In this document: piece by piece, positions 8,853-16,256 of the stretch
How the letters are laid out: each line of letters starts with the position of its first letter
Numbering within the stretch: position 1 is the first letter of the stretch
Origin: Hymenobacter puniceus
Lineage (GTDB): Bacteria > Bacteroidota > Bacteroidia > Cytophagales > Hymenobacteraceae
Reading direction: 5' to 3'
DNA: 64,000 nucleotides
Assembly: GCF_014333525.1 (NCBI RefSeq)
Contig: NZ_JACSCX010000010.1
Location: 1 to 64,000 of the forward strand
Translations under genes and position numbers: made by a program
Notes under the pieces: generated by a model
What the model saw: only the letters and a program-made list of their open reading frames with translations
What the model was told of the DNA's origin: nothing
Databases searched by the model: none

Positions 8853-10640
8853 GTGCGCGCACTTTCCGCTACCAACAAATACCTGTTTCGCTATAAATGG
8901 CACTTCCTGGGCGGTGTGCTGTTCGTGGCCCTGAGCACGCTGCTGGCCATTTTTCCGGCCCAGATTGTGCGCTATGCCTTTGATTTAGTGAGTGAGGGCA
9001 TCGATCTGTACCACCTGTTTGCGGGCACGTCGGCGCAGGGCGAGGTGTATTCGCTGTTCGGGCGCAACGTGCTGCTCTACGGCACGCTCATTATTGTGCT
9101 TGCGCTGCTGCGGGGCGTATTTCTGTTTTTTATGCGTCAGACGCTCATCGTCATGAGCCGGCTGGTGGAAAACGACCAGAAAAACGAAATCTACCAGCAC
9201 TACCAAAGCCTGCCGCTGGCCTTCTACCGCCGCCACAGCACCGGCGACCTGATGTCGCGCATTTCGGAGGACGTGGGGCGGGTGCGCATGTACATCGGGC
9301 CGGCCCTGATGTATTTCATGCAGCTCGTTATCCTGTTCGTCCTCATCGTGCCGCTGATGCTGATGGTGAACGTGAAGCTGACGCTTTACACGCTGCTGCC
9401 GCTGCCGGTGCTGAGCGTGAGCATTTTTTACGTGAACACGCTGATTGAGCGCAAGTCCGACGAAATCCAACGCTCCCTGGCCGCCATGACCACCTTTGTG
9501 CAGGAGGCGTTTTCGGGCATTCGGGTTTTGAAGTCGTTTGTGCGGGAGCAGGATTCGCACCGGCAGTTTGCCCTGGCCTCGGAGCACTACAAGGACAAGT
9601 CGCTGAGCCTAAACTTCGTGAACTCGCTGTTTTTTCCGCTGATTCTGTTTTTAGTAGGGCTCAGCACTTTGATTACGGTATGGCTGGGCGGGCAGGAGGT
9701 TATCCGGGGCACCATCACCACGGGCAGCATTGCCGAGTTCCTAATTTACGTGAACCTGCTCACCTGGCCTGTCACGGCGCTGGGCTGGACCAGCAGCCTG
9801 GTGCAGCGCGCCGAAGCCTCCCAAGCCCGCATCAACGAGTTCCTGGACCAGAAAACCGACATTGTCTCGCGCGAGAACGTGGAGCAGGAAATCCAGGGCG
9901 ACATTGTTTTCGACAACGTGAGCTTCACTTACCCCGACACCGGCATTCAGGCGCTGCGCAACGTGAGCTTCCGCATCCGGCCGGGCCAGACGCTGGCCGT
10001 TATCGGCAACACCGGCTCGGGCAAAAGCACCGTGGCCGTGCTGCTCTGCCGCCTGTTCGACGTGAGCGAGGGCGCCATCAAAATCGACAACGTAGACGTG
10101 CGCGACTTCGCCCTGACCAGCTTGCGCGAGCAAATCGGCTATGTGCCCCAGGATGTGTTCCTGTTCTCGGACAGCATCCGCAACAACATCAACTTTGGCC
10201 TCGATACCGCCGATGAGACCCGCATGCTGCAGGCTGCCAAAGACGCCAACGTCTACGACAACATCATGCGCTTCCCCGAAGGCTTCGACACCAAAGTAGG
10301 CGAGCGGGGCATTACGCTCTCGGGTGGCCAGAAACAGCGCGTCAGCATTGCGCGGGCGTTAGTAAAGGAGCCCAAAATCCTGATTCTCGACGATTCGCTG
10401 TCGGCCGTGGATACCAACACCGAAAACGCCATTCTGGGCGCCCTACAGCGCATCATGCACAACCGCACCAGCCTCATTATCTCGCACCGCGTGTCGTCGG
10501 TGAAGCTGGCCGACGAAATCCTGGTGCTCGACGACGGCCAGATTGTGCAGCACGGCACGCATGAAGTTCTGATGCAGGACGCCGAGGGCTTGTACCGCGC
10601 CCTGTATGAGCGCCAGTTGCAAAGCGAGGACGCGGCGTAA
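8853..10640 (+). CDS. ABC half-exporter, MdlB/BmrC type, with degenerate Walker B
   Basis: This inner-membrane exporter subunit has a six-helix ABC transmembrane domain (about residues 1-330) fused to a nucleotide-binding domain. Walker A is GNTGSGKST (385-393) and the signature LSGGQ is intact (489-493). Walker B reads ILILDDSLSAVD, so residue 514, normally the catalytic Glu, is Asp. The switch His is present (IISHR). An Asp here is typical of the non-hydrolysing half of heterodimeric exporters such as BmrC or TM287. The start is GTG 8853. The likely partner is the exporter at 16257-18035. The substrate is unknown; lipid or drug export is possible. Confidence 0.93.
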   Translation: MRALSATNKYLFRYKWHFLGGVLFVALSTLLAIFPAQIVRYAFDLVSEGIDLYHLFAGTSAQGEVYSLFGRNVLLYGTLIIVLALLRGVFLFFMRQTLIVMSRLVENDQKNEIYQHYQSLPLAFYRRHSTGDLMSRISEDVGRVRMYIGPALMYFMQLVILFVLIVPLMLMVNVKLTLYTLLPLPVLSVSIFYVNTLIERKSDEIQRSLAAMTTFVQEAFSGIRVLKSFVREQDSHRQFALASEHYKDKSLSLNFVNSLFFPLILFLVGLSTLITVWLGGQEVIRGTITTGSIAEFLIYVNLLTWPVTALGWTSSLVQRAEASQARINEFLDQKTDIVSRENVEQEIQGDIVFDNVSFTYPDTGIQALRNVSFRIRPGQTLAVIGNTGSGKSTVAVLLCRLFDVSEGAIKIDNVDVRDFALTSLREQIGYVPQDVFLFSDSIRNNINFGLDTADETRMLQAAKDANVYDNIMRFPEGFDTKVGERGITLSGGQKQRVSIARALVKEPKILILDDSLSAVDTNTENAILGALQRIMHNRTSLIISHRVSSVKLADEILVLDDGQIVQHGTHEVLMQDAEGLYRALYERQLQSEDAA

Positions 10641-10655
10641 GGGCCAAACAAGCGC

Positions 10656-11798
10656 TTAGCCCCGGCACAGCATCTCAGCTGCCCTTCGGCCTACTCCCGC
10701 GCCCAGCGCCACGCCCATGCCGTTGCAGCGCAAGGCCCCGAACACGCCTGGCGCCAGCGGCCGCACAATTGGCTTCAAATCAGTCCCAAACGCCATAACA
10801 CCGCTCCAGCGGTAGTCGATTCGCACGGCACGGCTGGGCAGGATTACCTCGCGCAGCAACTGCTCCAGATACTGCTGCACCTGGGGCGTCAGGCCGGGCT
10901 CGGCGGTGGCTTCGGCGGCGAAGTCAAGGTTGCGGCCACCGCCAAGCAGAATACGGCCGTCAATCTGCCGGAAGTAAGTGTAACCCTTGTCGTAGTGGAA
11001 GGTGCCAGGCAGGTGCAGGCCGGCTATGGGCTCCGTGACGAGCACTTGCCCGCGGCCGGGTTGCGCATCGAGCTCCGGGAAGAACTGCCGGCTGAAGGCG
11101 TTGGTGGCCAGCAGCACCTGCGGCGCCTCAATGTCGCCTAAAGAAGTTCGAATATAGACGTGATTGGAGGCCGGCTCCAACGCCAGGGCCGCGCAGCCGT
11201 GCAGTACCACCACGCCGGCCGCCCAGGCTCGCCGCAGTAGCGCTTCCATCAGACGACCGGTGTGCAGCGCGCCTTCTGCCGTATTTTCTAGCATCACGCT
11301 TACGCCCGCAAAGCCGGTAGCGGGTACCCGCGCAGTGGCGTCGCGGAATACATCTGGGCGGCCGATGATGGGAGCCAGTAGCTCGTTGTAGTACGGTAGG
11401 GCGGCGCGGCAGCGGGCCGCCAGTTCAGCTTCGGCGGGCCGGAACAGTTCGTAGCCTCCCACTGGCTGATACTGCAGCGCCTCGTCGCCGAGCAAAGCGC
11501 GCAATTCAGCTAAACCTTCCCAGCGGGCCTGCACCACGGCCAGCAGCGCGGCGGTGCCACCCCGCCCCTCCTGCTCCAGCAGCTCCGAGACACTACCGAA
11601 GCAGGCGAAACCAGCATTTTTGGTGCTCGCGCCGTTGGGCAGCACGTCGCGCTCCAGCACCAGCACGCGGGCTGTAGGGCGTAACGCACGCAGATGCAGC
11701 GCCGCCGTAAGTCCCACCAGACCAGCCCCAACCACTACCGCATCGAAGCCGCGCAGAAACGTTTGGTGCTCCCAATAAGAAAGGGTCGGAATGCTCAT
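10656..11798 (-). CDS. FAD-dependent oxidoreductase (DAO family)
   Basis: The 380-aa protein has an N-terminal FAD-binding GxGxxG motif, VVVGAGLVGLTAAL (about residues 17-30), and FAD-contacting LERDVLPNGASTKNAG. The C-terminal substrate domain has YRWSGVMAFG and a final NGMGVALGAGVGRRAAE, as in D-amino-acid/glycine oxidase-like enzymes. The substrate cannot be told. ATG 11798 starts MSIPTLSYWEHQ, as in many Bacteroidota homologues. It converges with the ABC gene, with 15 bp between stops. Confidence 0.87.
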   Translation of the reverse strand: MSIPTLSYWEHQTFLRGFDAVVVGAGLVGLTAALHLRALRPTARVLVLERDVLPNGASTKNAGFACFGSVSELLEQEGRGGTAALLAVVQARWEGLAELRALLGDEALQYQPVGGYELFRPAEAELAARCRAALPYYNELLAPIIGRPDVFRDATARVPATGFAGVSVMLENTAEGALHTGRLMEALLRRAWAAGVVVLHGCAALALEPASNHVYIRTSLGDIEAPQVLLATNAFSRQFFPELDAQPGRGQVLVTEPIAGLHLPGTFHYDKGYTYFRQIDGRILLGGGRNLDFAAEATAEPGLTPQVQQYLEQLLREVILPSRAVRIDYRWSGVMAFGTDLKPIVRPLAPGVFGALRCNGMGVALGAGVGRRAAEMLCRG

Positions 11799-11902
11799 TC
11801 CGGAAAAATAGGCAATCAGGCGGCAACGATTGAATTGGAGAAACAGAAAAGCCCATTCGGCGCAAACCGAATGGGCCTTCCAACTATCAATATCCAAGAA
11901 GC

Positions 11903-12442
11903 CTAGCGGCCTACCATCACACGCTTCATGCCCCGCCGCTCACCGGAAGTGCACTGCACAATGTAAGCGCCGGCTGGCAGCTTGCTCACGTCGAGGGTAG
12001 CTACTTCGTTGCTGTTGAGCAGGTCGCGCGTAACTACCGGGCGGCCGTCGGGGCCGTTGATTTCCACGCGGGTAGGGTTGCTGGAGTTGGTGCGCACCGT
12101 GAGGCGCTTGGTCACGGGGTTGGCTTCGGCACGCACTTTCAGCGGGCCCGTATTGGTAGGCTGCTGCACCATTTTATCGGTGACCAGCGCGGGCGGGCCG
12201 GCCGGAGTTTCTTCCGGCTTGGGTGCCGCGGCTACGGCAGGTTTCTTAGCGGCCGGTACAGCAGGCTTCACTACCGGTTTTGCTGCGGGTCGGGCCGCGG
12301 CTGGACGGGCAGCTACCGGTTTTTTCACCGCAGAAACGGGCTTTTTGGCGGCTGGCTTGGGAACTGGCTTGCTTTGGGCCTGAGCTGATACCGACAGTGC
12401 CGTGGCAACTGCCAGGCAAACGAGAGTAACGAGTGTTTTCAT
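11903..12442 (-). CDS. Secreted Ala/Pro/Lys-rich protein with type IX-like C-terminal domain
   Basis: The 179-aa protein has a signal peptide (about residues 1-22), then a low-complexity segment made of alternating PAAKP/VKKPV/ARPAA units (about 25-85). A compact beta-rich C-terminus follows (about 100-179). It has the pattern of a type IX secretion sorting domain: RVEINGPDGRPV, then LDVSKLPAGAYIVQC, ending KRVMVGR. If so, the protein would cross the outer membrane. The low-complexity segment might span the cell wall or bind acidic polymers. ATG 12442 is preferred to GTG 12448. No close named family is recognised. Confidence 0.75.
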   Translation of the reverse strand: MKTLVTLVCLAVATALSVSAQAQSKPVPKPAAKKPVSAVKKPVAARPAAARPAAKPVVKPAVPAAKKPAVAAAPKPEETPAGPPALVTDKMVQQPTNTGPLKVRAEANPVTKRLTVRTNSSNPTRVEINGPDGRPVVTRDLLNSNEVATLDVSKLPAGAYIVQCTSGERRGMKRVMVGR

Positions 12443-13012
12443 ACGCACGCCGAACGCGAAAAAGATGATGGCTTATAACGGGTAAAGATAGCCAATATTC
12501 GCATCGGACTGCTACTCTATTTATAAAGTTCTCATCATCAGAATTTTCAATATTCCACCTCTCCGATATTTTATATACTTTCTTACGGATGGGCATACGT
12601 TTTTCACTATTTACGAGCCAGCACCGATGAGTTGGCAGGCAGCCACACAGCACTCTGCCTAAACAGGCTCCGTGTGAAAAGGCGTTTAAGGGTTGGGCGA
12701 ATGGTATACTGCGCTTGTCAAAGCATCTTTCCCGCTTCGCTCACACAAACTCAGCGGAGGGTAAAGATGCTTCGACAAGCGCAACATGAACAGTTTGGAG
12801 TTTTTGGGCACAGCACAGTCAGATAAACTCGAACTACAGAAAAACTTACTGTACATAATACTGATATTCAAATTATTAACAACCATCAATTTACTTACCC
12901 TACCAGACCGGATAGGTAGCCTGAGTAGGTAGCAGTGGTGGCAAATGCTCACTGCTAAGCAGAAAGTGAGTAAGTTCGAAGCCTCACAAATTCCATCTCC
13001 ATCTTTCCTGCA
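12443..13012. other. Intergenic region without genes
   Basis: The region is 570 bp. The first half is unusually AT-rich (12480-12600). A decayed palindrome lies at 12711-12783, and a possible -7 element TAAGTTCG lies at 12971-12978 for the aldolase gene. No coding region is supported. Confidence 0.5.
12711..12783. repeat. Decayed dispersed palindrome
   Basis: TGCGCTTGTCAAAGCATCTTT at the left pairs, with one bulge, with AAAGATGCTTCGACAAGCGCA at the right. The core (CGAAGCATCT) is that of the dispersed family, but the outer GTCATGCTGAG part is missing. Confidence 0.65.
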
Positions 13013-14095
13013 ATGGCTGCACAATCACTGACCGGGCTGCGTGCCGGCGTCCTGCACGGCGACGAAGTTCAATCCCTGTTCCACTATGCCAAGGCAAATT
13101 CGTTTGCGCTGCCGGCCGTAAACGTCACGGGCACCAACACGGTGAATGCCGTGCTGGAAGCCGCCCACGAAGTGAATTCGCCGGTTATCATTCAGTTTTC
13201 CAACGGCGGCGCCCAGTTTTTCGCGGGCAAATATCCTTCCAACGATGGCCAGCGCGCCAGCATTGCCGGCGCCATTTCGGGCGCGCAGCACGTGCACGCC
13301 ATGGCCGAACTCTACGATGTGCCGGTAATTCTGCACACCGACCACGCCGCCAAGAAACTGCTGCCCTGGATTGATGGCCTGCTTGCGGCCGGCGAAAAGC
13401 ACTTCGCTCAGTACGGCCAGCCGCTCTACAGCTCGCACATGCTCGACCTGTCGGAAGAGCCGATTGAGGAAAACATCGAAGTCTGCAAGCGTTACCTGGA
13501 GCGCATGGCCAAAATCGGCATGACGCTGGAAATCGAGTTGGGCGTAACCGGCGGCGAGGAAGACGGCGTGGACAACTCCGACGTGGACAGTTCCAAACTC
13601 TACACTCAGCCTTCGGAAGTAGCCTATGCCTACAAAGAGCTAAGTGAGGTGAGCCCACGCTTCACGGTGGCCGCCGCGTTCGGCAACGTACACGGCGTAT
13701 ACAAGCCCGGCAACGTGAAGCTGCAGCCCAAGATTCTGCACAACTCACAGCTCTACGTGCAGGAGCACTTCAACACCGGCCCGCAGCCCGTTGATTTCGT
13801 GTTCCACGGCGGCTCGGGCTCCAGCCAGGAGGAAATCCGCGAGGCCATCAGCTACGGCGCCATCAAGATGAACATCGACACCGACCTGCAGTGGGCATTC
13901 TGGGAAGGCATCAAGAACAACTACGTGAAGAACGAAGGCTTCCTGCAGGGCCAGATTGGCAACCCATCGGGCGCCGACTCGCCGAACAAGAAGTACTACG
14001 ACCCGCGCGTATGGCTGCGTGAGGGTGAAAAGACTTTCGTAGCCCGCCTGAAGCAGGCTTTTGAAGACCTGAACGCCGTGAACCGTCGCCCCTAA
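13013..14095 (+). CDS. fbaA: Class II fructose-bisphosphate aldolase
   Basis: It cleaves fructose 1,6-bisphosphate to glyceraldehyde 3-phosphate and dihydroxyacetone phosphate in glycolysis, and works in reverse in gluconeogenesis. The 360-aa protein is the length of class IIA enzymes. The zinc/catalytic motif VILHTDHAA has Asp110 and His111. GGEEDGVDN and FHGGSGSS (phosphate-binding) are present, then SYGAIKMNIDTDLQWAFW. It is monocistronic, with a strong terminator downstream. Confidence 0.96.
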   Translation: MAAQSLTGLRAGVLHGDEVQSLFHYAKANSFALPAVNVTGTNTVNAVLEAAHEVNSPVIIQFSNGGAQFFAGKYPSNDGQRASIAGAISGAQHVHAMAELYDVPVILHTDHAAKKLLPWIDGLLAAGEKHFAQYGQPLYSSHMLDLSEEPIEENIEVCKRYLERMAKIGMTLEIELGVTGGEEDGVDNSDVDSSKLYTQPSEVAYAYKELSEVSPRFTVAAAFGNVHGVYKPGNVKLQPKILHNSQLYVQEHFNTGPQPVDFVFHGGSGSSQEEIREAISYGAIKMNIDTDLQWAFWEGIKNNYVKNEGFLQGQIGNPSGADSPNKKYYDPRVWLREGEKTFVARLKQAFEDLNAVNRRP

Positions 14096-14116
14096 GCGAC
14101 AATAGGTTTGCAGCAA

Positions 14117-14155
14117 AAAGCCGCCCCTTCTGCCTGACAGGAGGGGTGGCTTTTT
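14117..14155 (+). terminator. Terminator after fbaA
   Basis: AAAAGCCGCCCCT and AGGGGTGGCTTTTT form a GC-rich stem ending in T residues, 20 bp after the stop codon. Confidence 0.85.
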
Positions 14156-14315
14156 ACTGGCCGGCAGCTGCTCTGAAATATTTTTCAGGGTTTGCCGGAT
14201 GGCGAGCTGGCGTCGCAAGCTGCAGAATATGAGGCGTGTTTCCGGTATTTGGCAGGCTGGCAGCAAGCTAAAAACCAGCTATATGCGCTGCAGGCGCAAT
14301 TTTCTTCTGCATCTA

Positions 14316-14347
14316 TTGCGCAACTCTCACTTCTTCGCTTACCTTTG
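14316..14347 (+). promoter_or_regulatory. Promoter of the tRNA-Pro pair
   Basis: TTG (14316-14318), 21 nt, then TACCTTTG (14340-14347) fit the Bacteroidota -33/-7 pattern. The tRNA begins 15 nt after the -7 element. Confidence 0.6.
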
Positions 14348-14361
14348 TGACTCAATTCTAT

Positions 14362-14435
14362 CGGGGTGTAGCGTAGCCTGGTATCGCGCCAGCATGGGGT
14401 GCTGGAGGTCGTAGGTTCGAATCCTGCCACTCCGA
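14362..14435 (+). tRNA. tRNA-Pro (anticodon GGG)
   Basis: The acceptor stem CGGGGTG/CACTCCG pairs, and the anticodon stem CCAGC/GCTGG holds loop ATGGGGT. The T-arm GGTTCGAATCC is present. The CCA end is not fully encoded. Confidence 0.95.
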
Positions 14436-14456
14436 CCGAAGAATTTCTTGCTCGAA

Positions 14457-14488
14457 GAGCCTCTGGGAACCCCACCCGGAGGCTTTTT
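14457..14488 (+). terminator. Hairpin between the two tRNA-Pro genes
   Basis: GAGCCTCTGGG and CCCGGAGGCTTTTTT form a stem followed by T residues. It may terminate the first tRNA or act as a processing spacer. Confidence 0.65.
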
Positions 14489-14542
14489 TCGGCAAAACCG
14501 ACTGAGTTGCCCGGTGCAGATTATCGCACCGTCGGCACAGTT

Positions 14543-14616
14543 CGGGGTGTAGCGTAGCCCGGTATCGCGCCTGCTTTGGGAGCAGGAGGCCGCAGGTTCG
14601 AATCCTGCCACCCCGA
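14543..14616 (+). tRNA. tRNA-Pro (anticodon UGG)
   Basis: The acceptor stem CGGGGTG/CACCCCG is perfect, and the anticodon stem CCTGC/GCAGG has loop TTTGGGA. It is closely similar to the tRNA-Pro 110 bp upstream, so the two look like a duplicated pair. Confidence 0.95.
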
Positions 14617-14629
14617 CTTAGCTTTAAGA

Positions 14630-14669
14630 AAAGGCCCTGCTGAACACATGTTCAGCAGGGCCTTTTTTA
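14630..14669 (+). terminator. Terminator after the second tRNA-Pro
   Basis: AAAAGGCCCTGCTGAACA and TGTTCAGCAGGGCCTTTTTT form a near-perfect stem with a T tract. Confidence 0.88.
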
Positions 14670-14795
14670 TTTGCGTTTATAACGCACTGAAAGTCTGAGT
14701 AAGAGTACCCTGCCTATAGATTCGGGCTTCCCCTACACATATCACTGGCTTAATACTTGCAGCGCCCGCCGCTGTACATTTTTATCCTTTCTTAT

Positions 14796-15479
14796 ATGAA
14801 AAAGCTCGCTACCAGCTTGCTATTACTTGGTGCGGCCACAGCAGCCCACGCTCAAACCTCTGCCGGAACTGTATTGCTTGGCGGTAACGTCGGCTATAAC
14901 TCTTCCAAAGATGAACGTTCATCAGGTTCTTTCAACTTCGAAGAAACCCGAAAAGAATTCCGCTTCCTGCCGACTGTTGGATACTTCGTAGTTGATAACC
15001 TTGCTGTCGGCCTCACAGGAGGCATTCAGACCTCTAAGCTAGTACAGCCTTATCAGGATTATAACCAAGGGCTAAACTCACAGGTTTATGACAGGAATCT
15101 CACTTCCTCATATGTAAATGTGGGGCCATTTGTTCGCTACTATAAAATGATAAGTGAAAAGGCTGGTTTCTATGGGCAACTTTCCGGAGGATTTCTATCG
15201 GGCCGCTCAGAAACAGAAAGTGATGCTCCTTTCTTCGAGAATGATAATATTAAGCTCAGGGGCACCTATGCCACGCTTACGCCTGGATTTGTCTTTTTCC
15301 CAGCGCCTAAGCTTGGGTTAGAACTAACTCTAGGGAATCTTGGGTATTCCAACTTAAAGAACACCTATTCAGCAACGCGTCAAGGCCAGGAGTACGAAGT
15401 GCAATCATCTAGCTTTGGTACTTCTCTAGGATTACAATATCTCAATGTTGGCGCCTCATTCTATTTAGGCGGCAAATAA
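14796..15479 (+). CDS. Outer membrane beta-barrel protein
   Basis: The 227-aa protein has a signal peptide (MKKLATSLLLLGAATAAHAQ, residues 1-20). Alternating strands follow (LLGGNVGYN, LAVGLTGGIQ, VNVGPFVRYYK, FYGQLSGGFLSG), ending in LQYLNVGASFYLGGK. That is the barrel shape of the OmpW/OmpA-N-like 'outer membrane beta-barrel' families of Bacteroidota. No ligand can be inferred. Codon use is more AT-rich than its neighbours, which may mean recent acquisition. ATG 14796 is chosen at the signal peptide. It converges with the next gene over a perfect hairpin. Confidence 0.85.
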   Translation: MKKLATSLLLLGAATAAHAQTSAGTVLLGGNVGYNSSKDERSSGSFNFEETRKEFRFLPTVGYFVVDNLAVGLTGGIQTSKLVQPYQDYNQGLNSQVYDRNLTSSYVNVGPFVRYYKMISEKAGFYGQLSGGFLSGRSETESDAPFFENDNIKLRGTYATLTPGFVFFPAPKLGLELTLGNLGYSNLKNTYSATRQGQEYEVQSSSFGTSLGLQYLNVGASFYLGGK

Positions 15480-15490
15480 TTGCTTCCCAT

Positions 15491-15543
15491 AGCCAAAAGA
15501 TCGGGCGCCTCAACCACTGGTTGAGGCGCCCGATCTTTTGGCT
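15491..15543. terminator. Bidirectional terminator
   Basis: AGCCAAAAGATCGGGCGCCT at the left has its perfect complement at the right, with an inner CAACCA/TGGTTG closure. It lies between convergent genes and has A/T tracts on both sides. Confidence 0.9.
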
Positions 15544-15556
15544 AAATCCGCATTAC

Positions 15557-16081
15557 TTACTTCACCACGGCCCACACTTCCACGGGGCCGGTGGTGGGGA
15601 ACCGCTCCAGGTAGATATTCTGCAGGGTGAGGTTGTTCTGGTTGGCGTAGTCTTTCACACCGGTGTATAGCTTGTCGGGGGCCACAAGGTAGCTGGCTTC
15701 GATGCGGGCGTGCAGCACGCGCTGGCCCGCAGCAAAAGCGCGATACTGATAGCCTTTCGGTAGTTGCTGCGACACGGTATCGTCCAGAATCAAGCCTACA
15801 AACACTTTGGCATTTTCGCTGGCTTTGACGGGGTCGTTGTAGAACAGGTTACCGAAAGTGCCACGCAGCTTGCCCGAAGTGCGGATTTGGTAGGCTTCGC
15901 GAGTCAGGTCGCCGAACTGCTCACTGTTGGCCGGGCCCTCGAAGTAGCGGCCCGCCAGGAAAATGGGCTGGGTGGTGGTTTCCAGCGTCACGTCGGCTTT
16001 TTTCAGGCCGCCCAGCATGTAATAGGCCACGCCGGCGACCACAATCAGCAGCAGGGAAAGCAGCAGGAAAATTCGGTTCAT
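15557..16081 (-). CDS. Membrane-anchored protein with GyrI-like effector-binding domain
   Basis: The 174-aa protein has one N-terminal membrane helix (MNRIFLLLSLLLIVVAGVAYY, about 2-22). The rest resembles the GyrI-like/SOUL small-molecule-binding fold, with DDTVSQQLPKGYQYRAFAAG in the middle and the ending EVWAVVK. No DNA-binding domain is present. The ligand is unknown, and the family call rests on general pattern only. Confidence 0.7.
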   Translation of the reverse strand: MNRIFLLLSLLLIVVAGVAYYMLGGLKKADVTLETTTQPIFLAGRYFEGPANSEQFGDLTREAYQIRTSGKLRGTFGNLFYNDPVKASENAKVFVGLILDDTVSQQLPKGYQYRAFAAGQRVLHARIEASYLVAPDKLYTGVKDYANQNNLTLQNIYLERFPTTGPVEVWAVVK

Positions 16082-16256
16082 AAATCAGGAAGTAGGGGTG
16101 CGTTGCACGCGCCCGTCGGCAGAAGAGTGTGAAAGCAGCAAAGCTACGCCGCAACTGGCATTTCTGAAGATGCCACGGTTCGTTTGGCAGCAGCGTGGGC
16201 GAGCGGCCCCGGCCCGGTAGTTTCGGCAAGCCAGCCCCGGCAGACTCTGGCCCGCG

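Noticed and set aside
12246-12653. A 135-aa minus-strand ORF upstream of the Ala/Pro/Lys-rich protein
   Set aside because: It overlaps the signal-peptide gene in another frame and runs through AT-rich intergenic DNA.
14185-14611. Two minus-strand ORFs over the tRNA-Pro genes (GFEPTTSSTPC-type peptides)
   Set aside because: These are the well-known false proteins read antisense to tRNA-Pro; the tRNAs explain the sequence.
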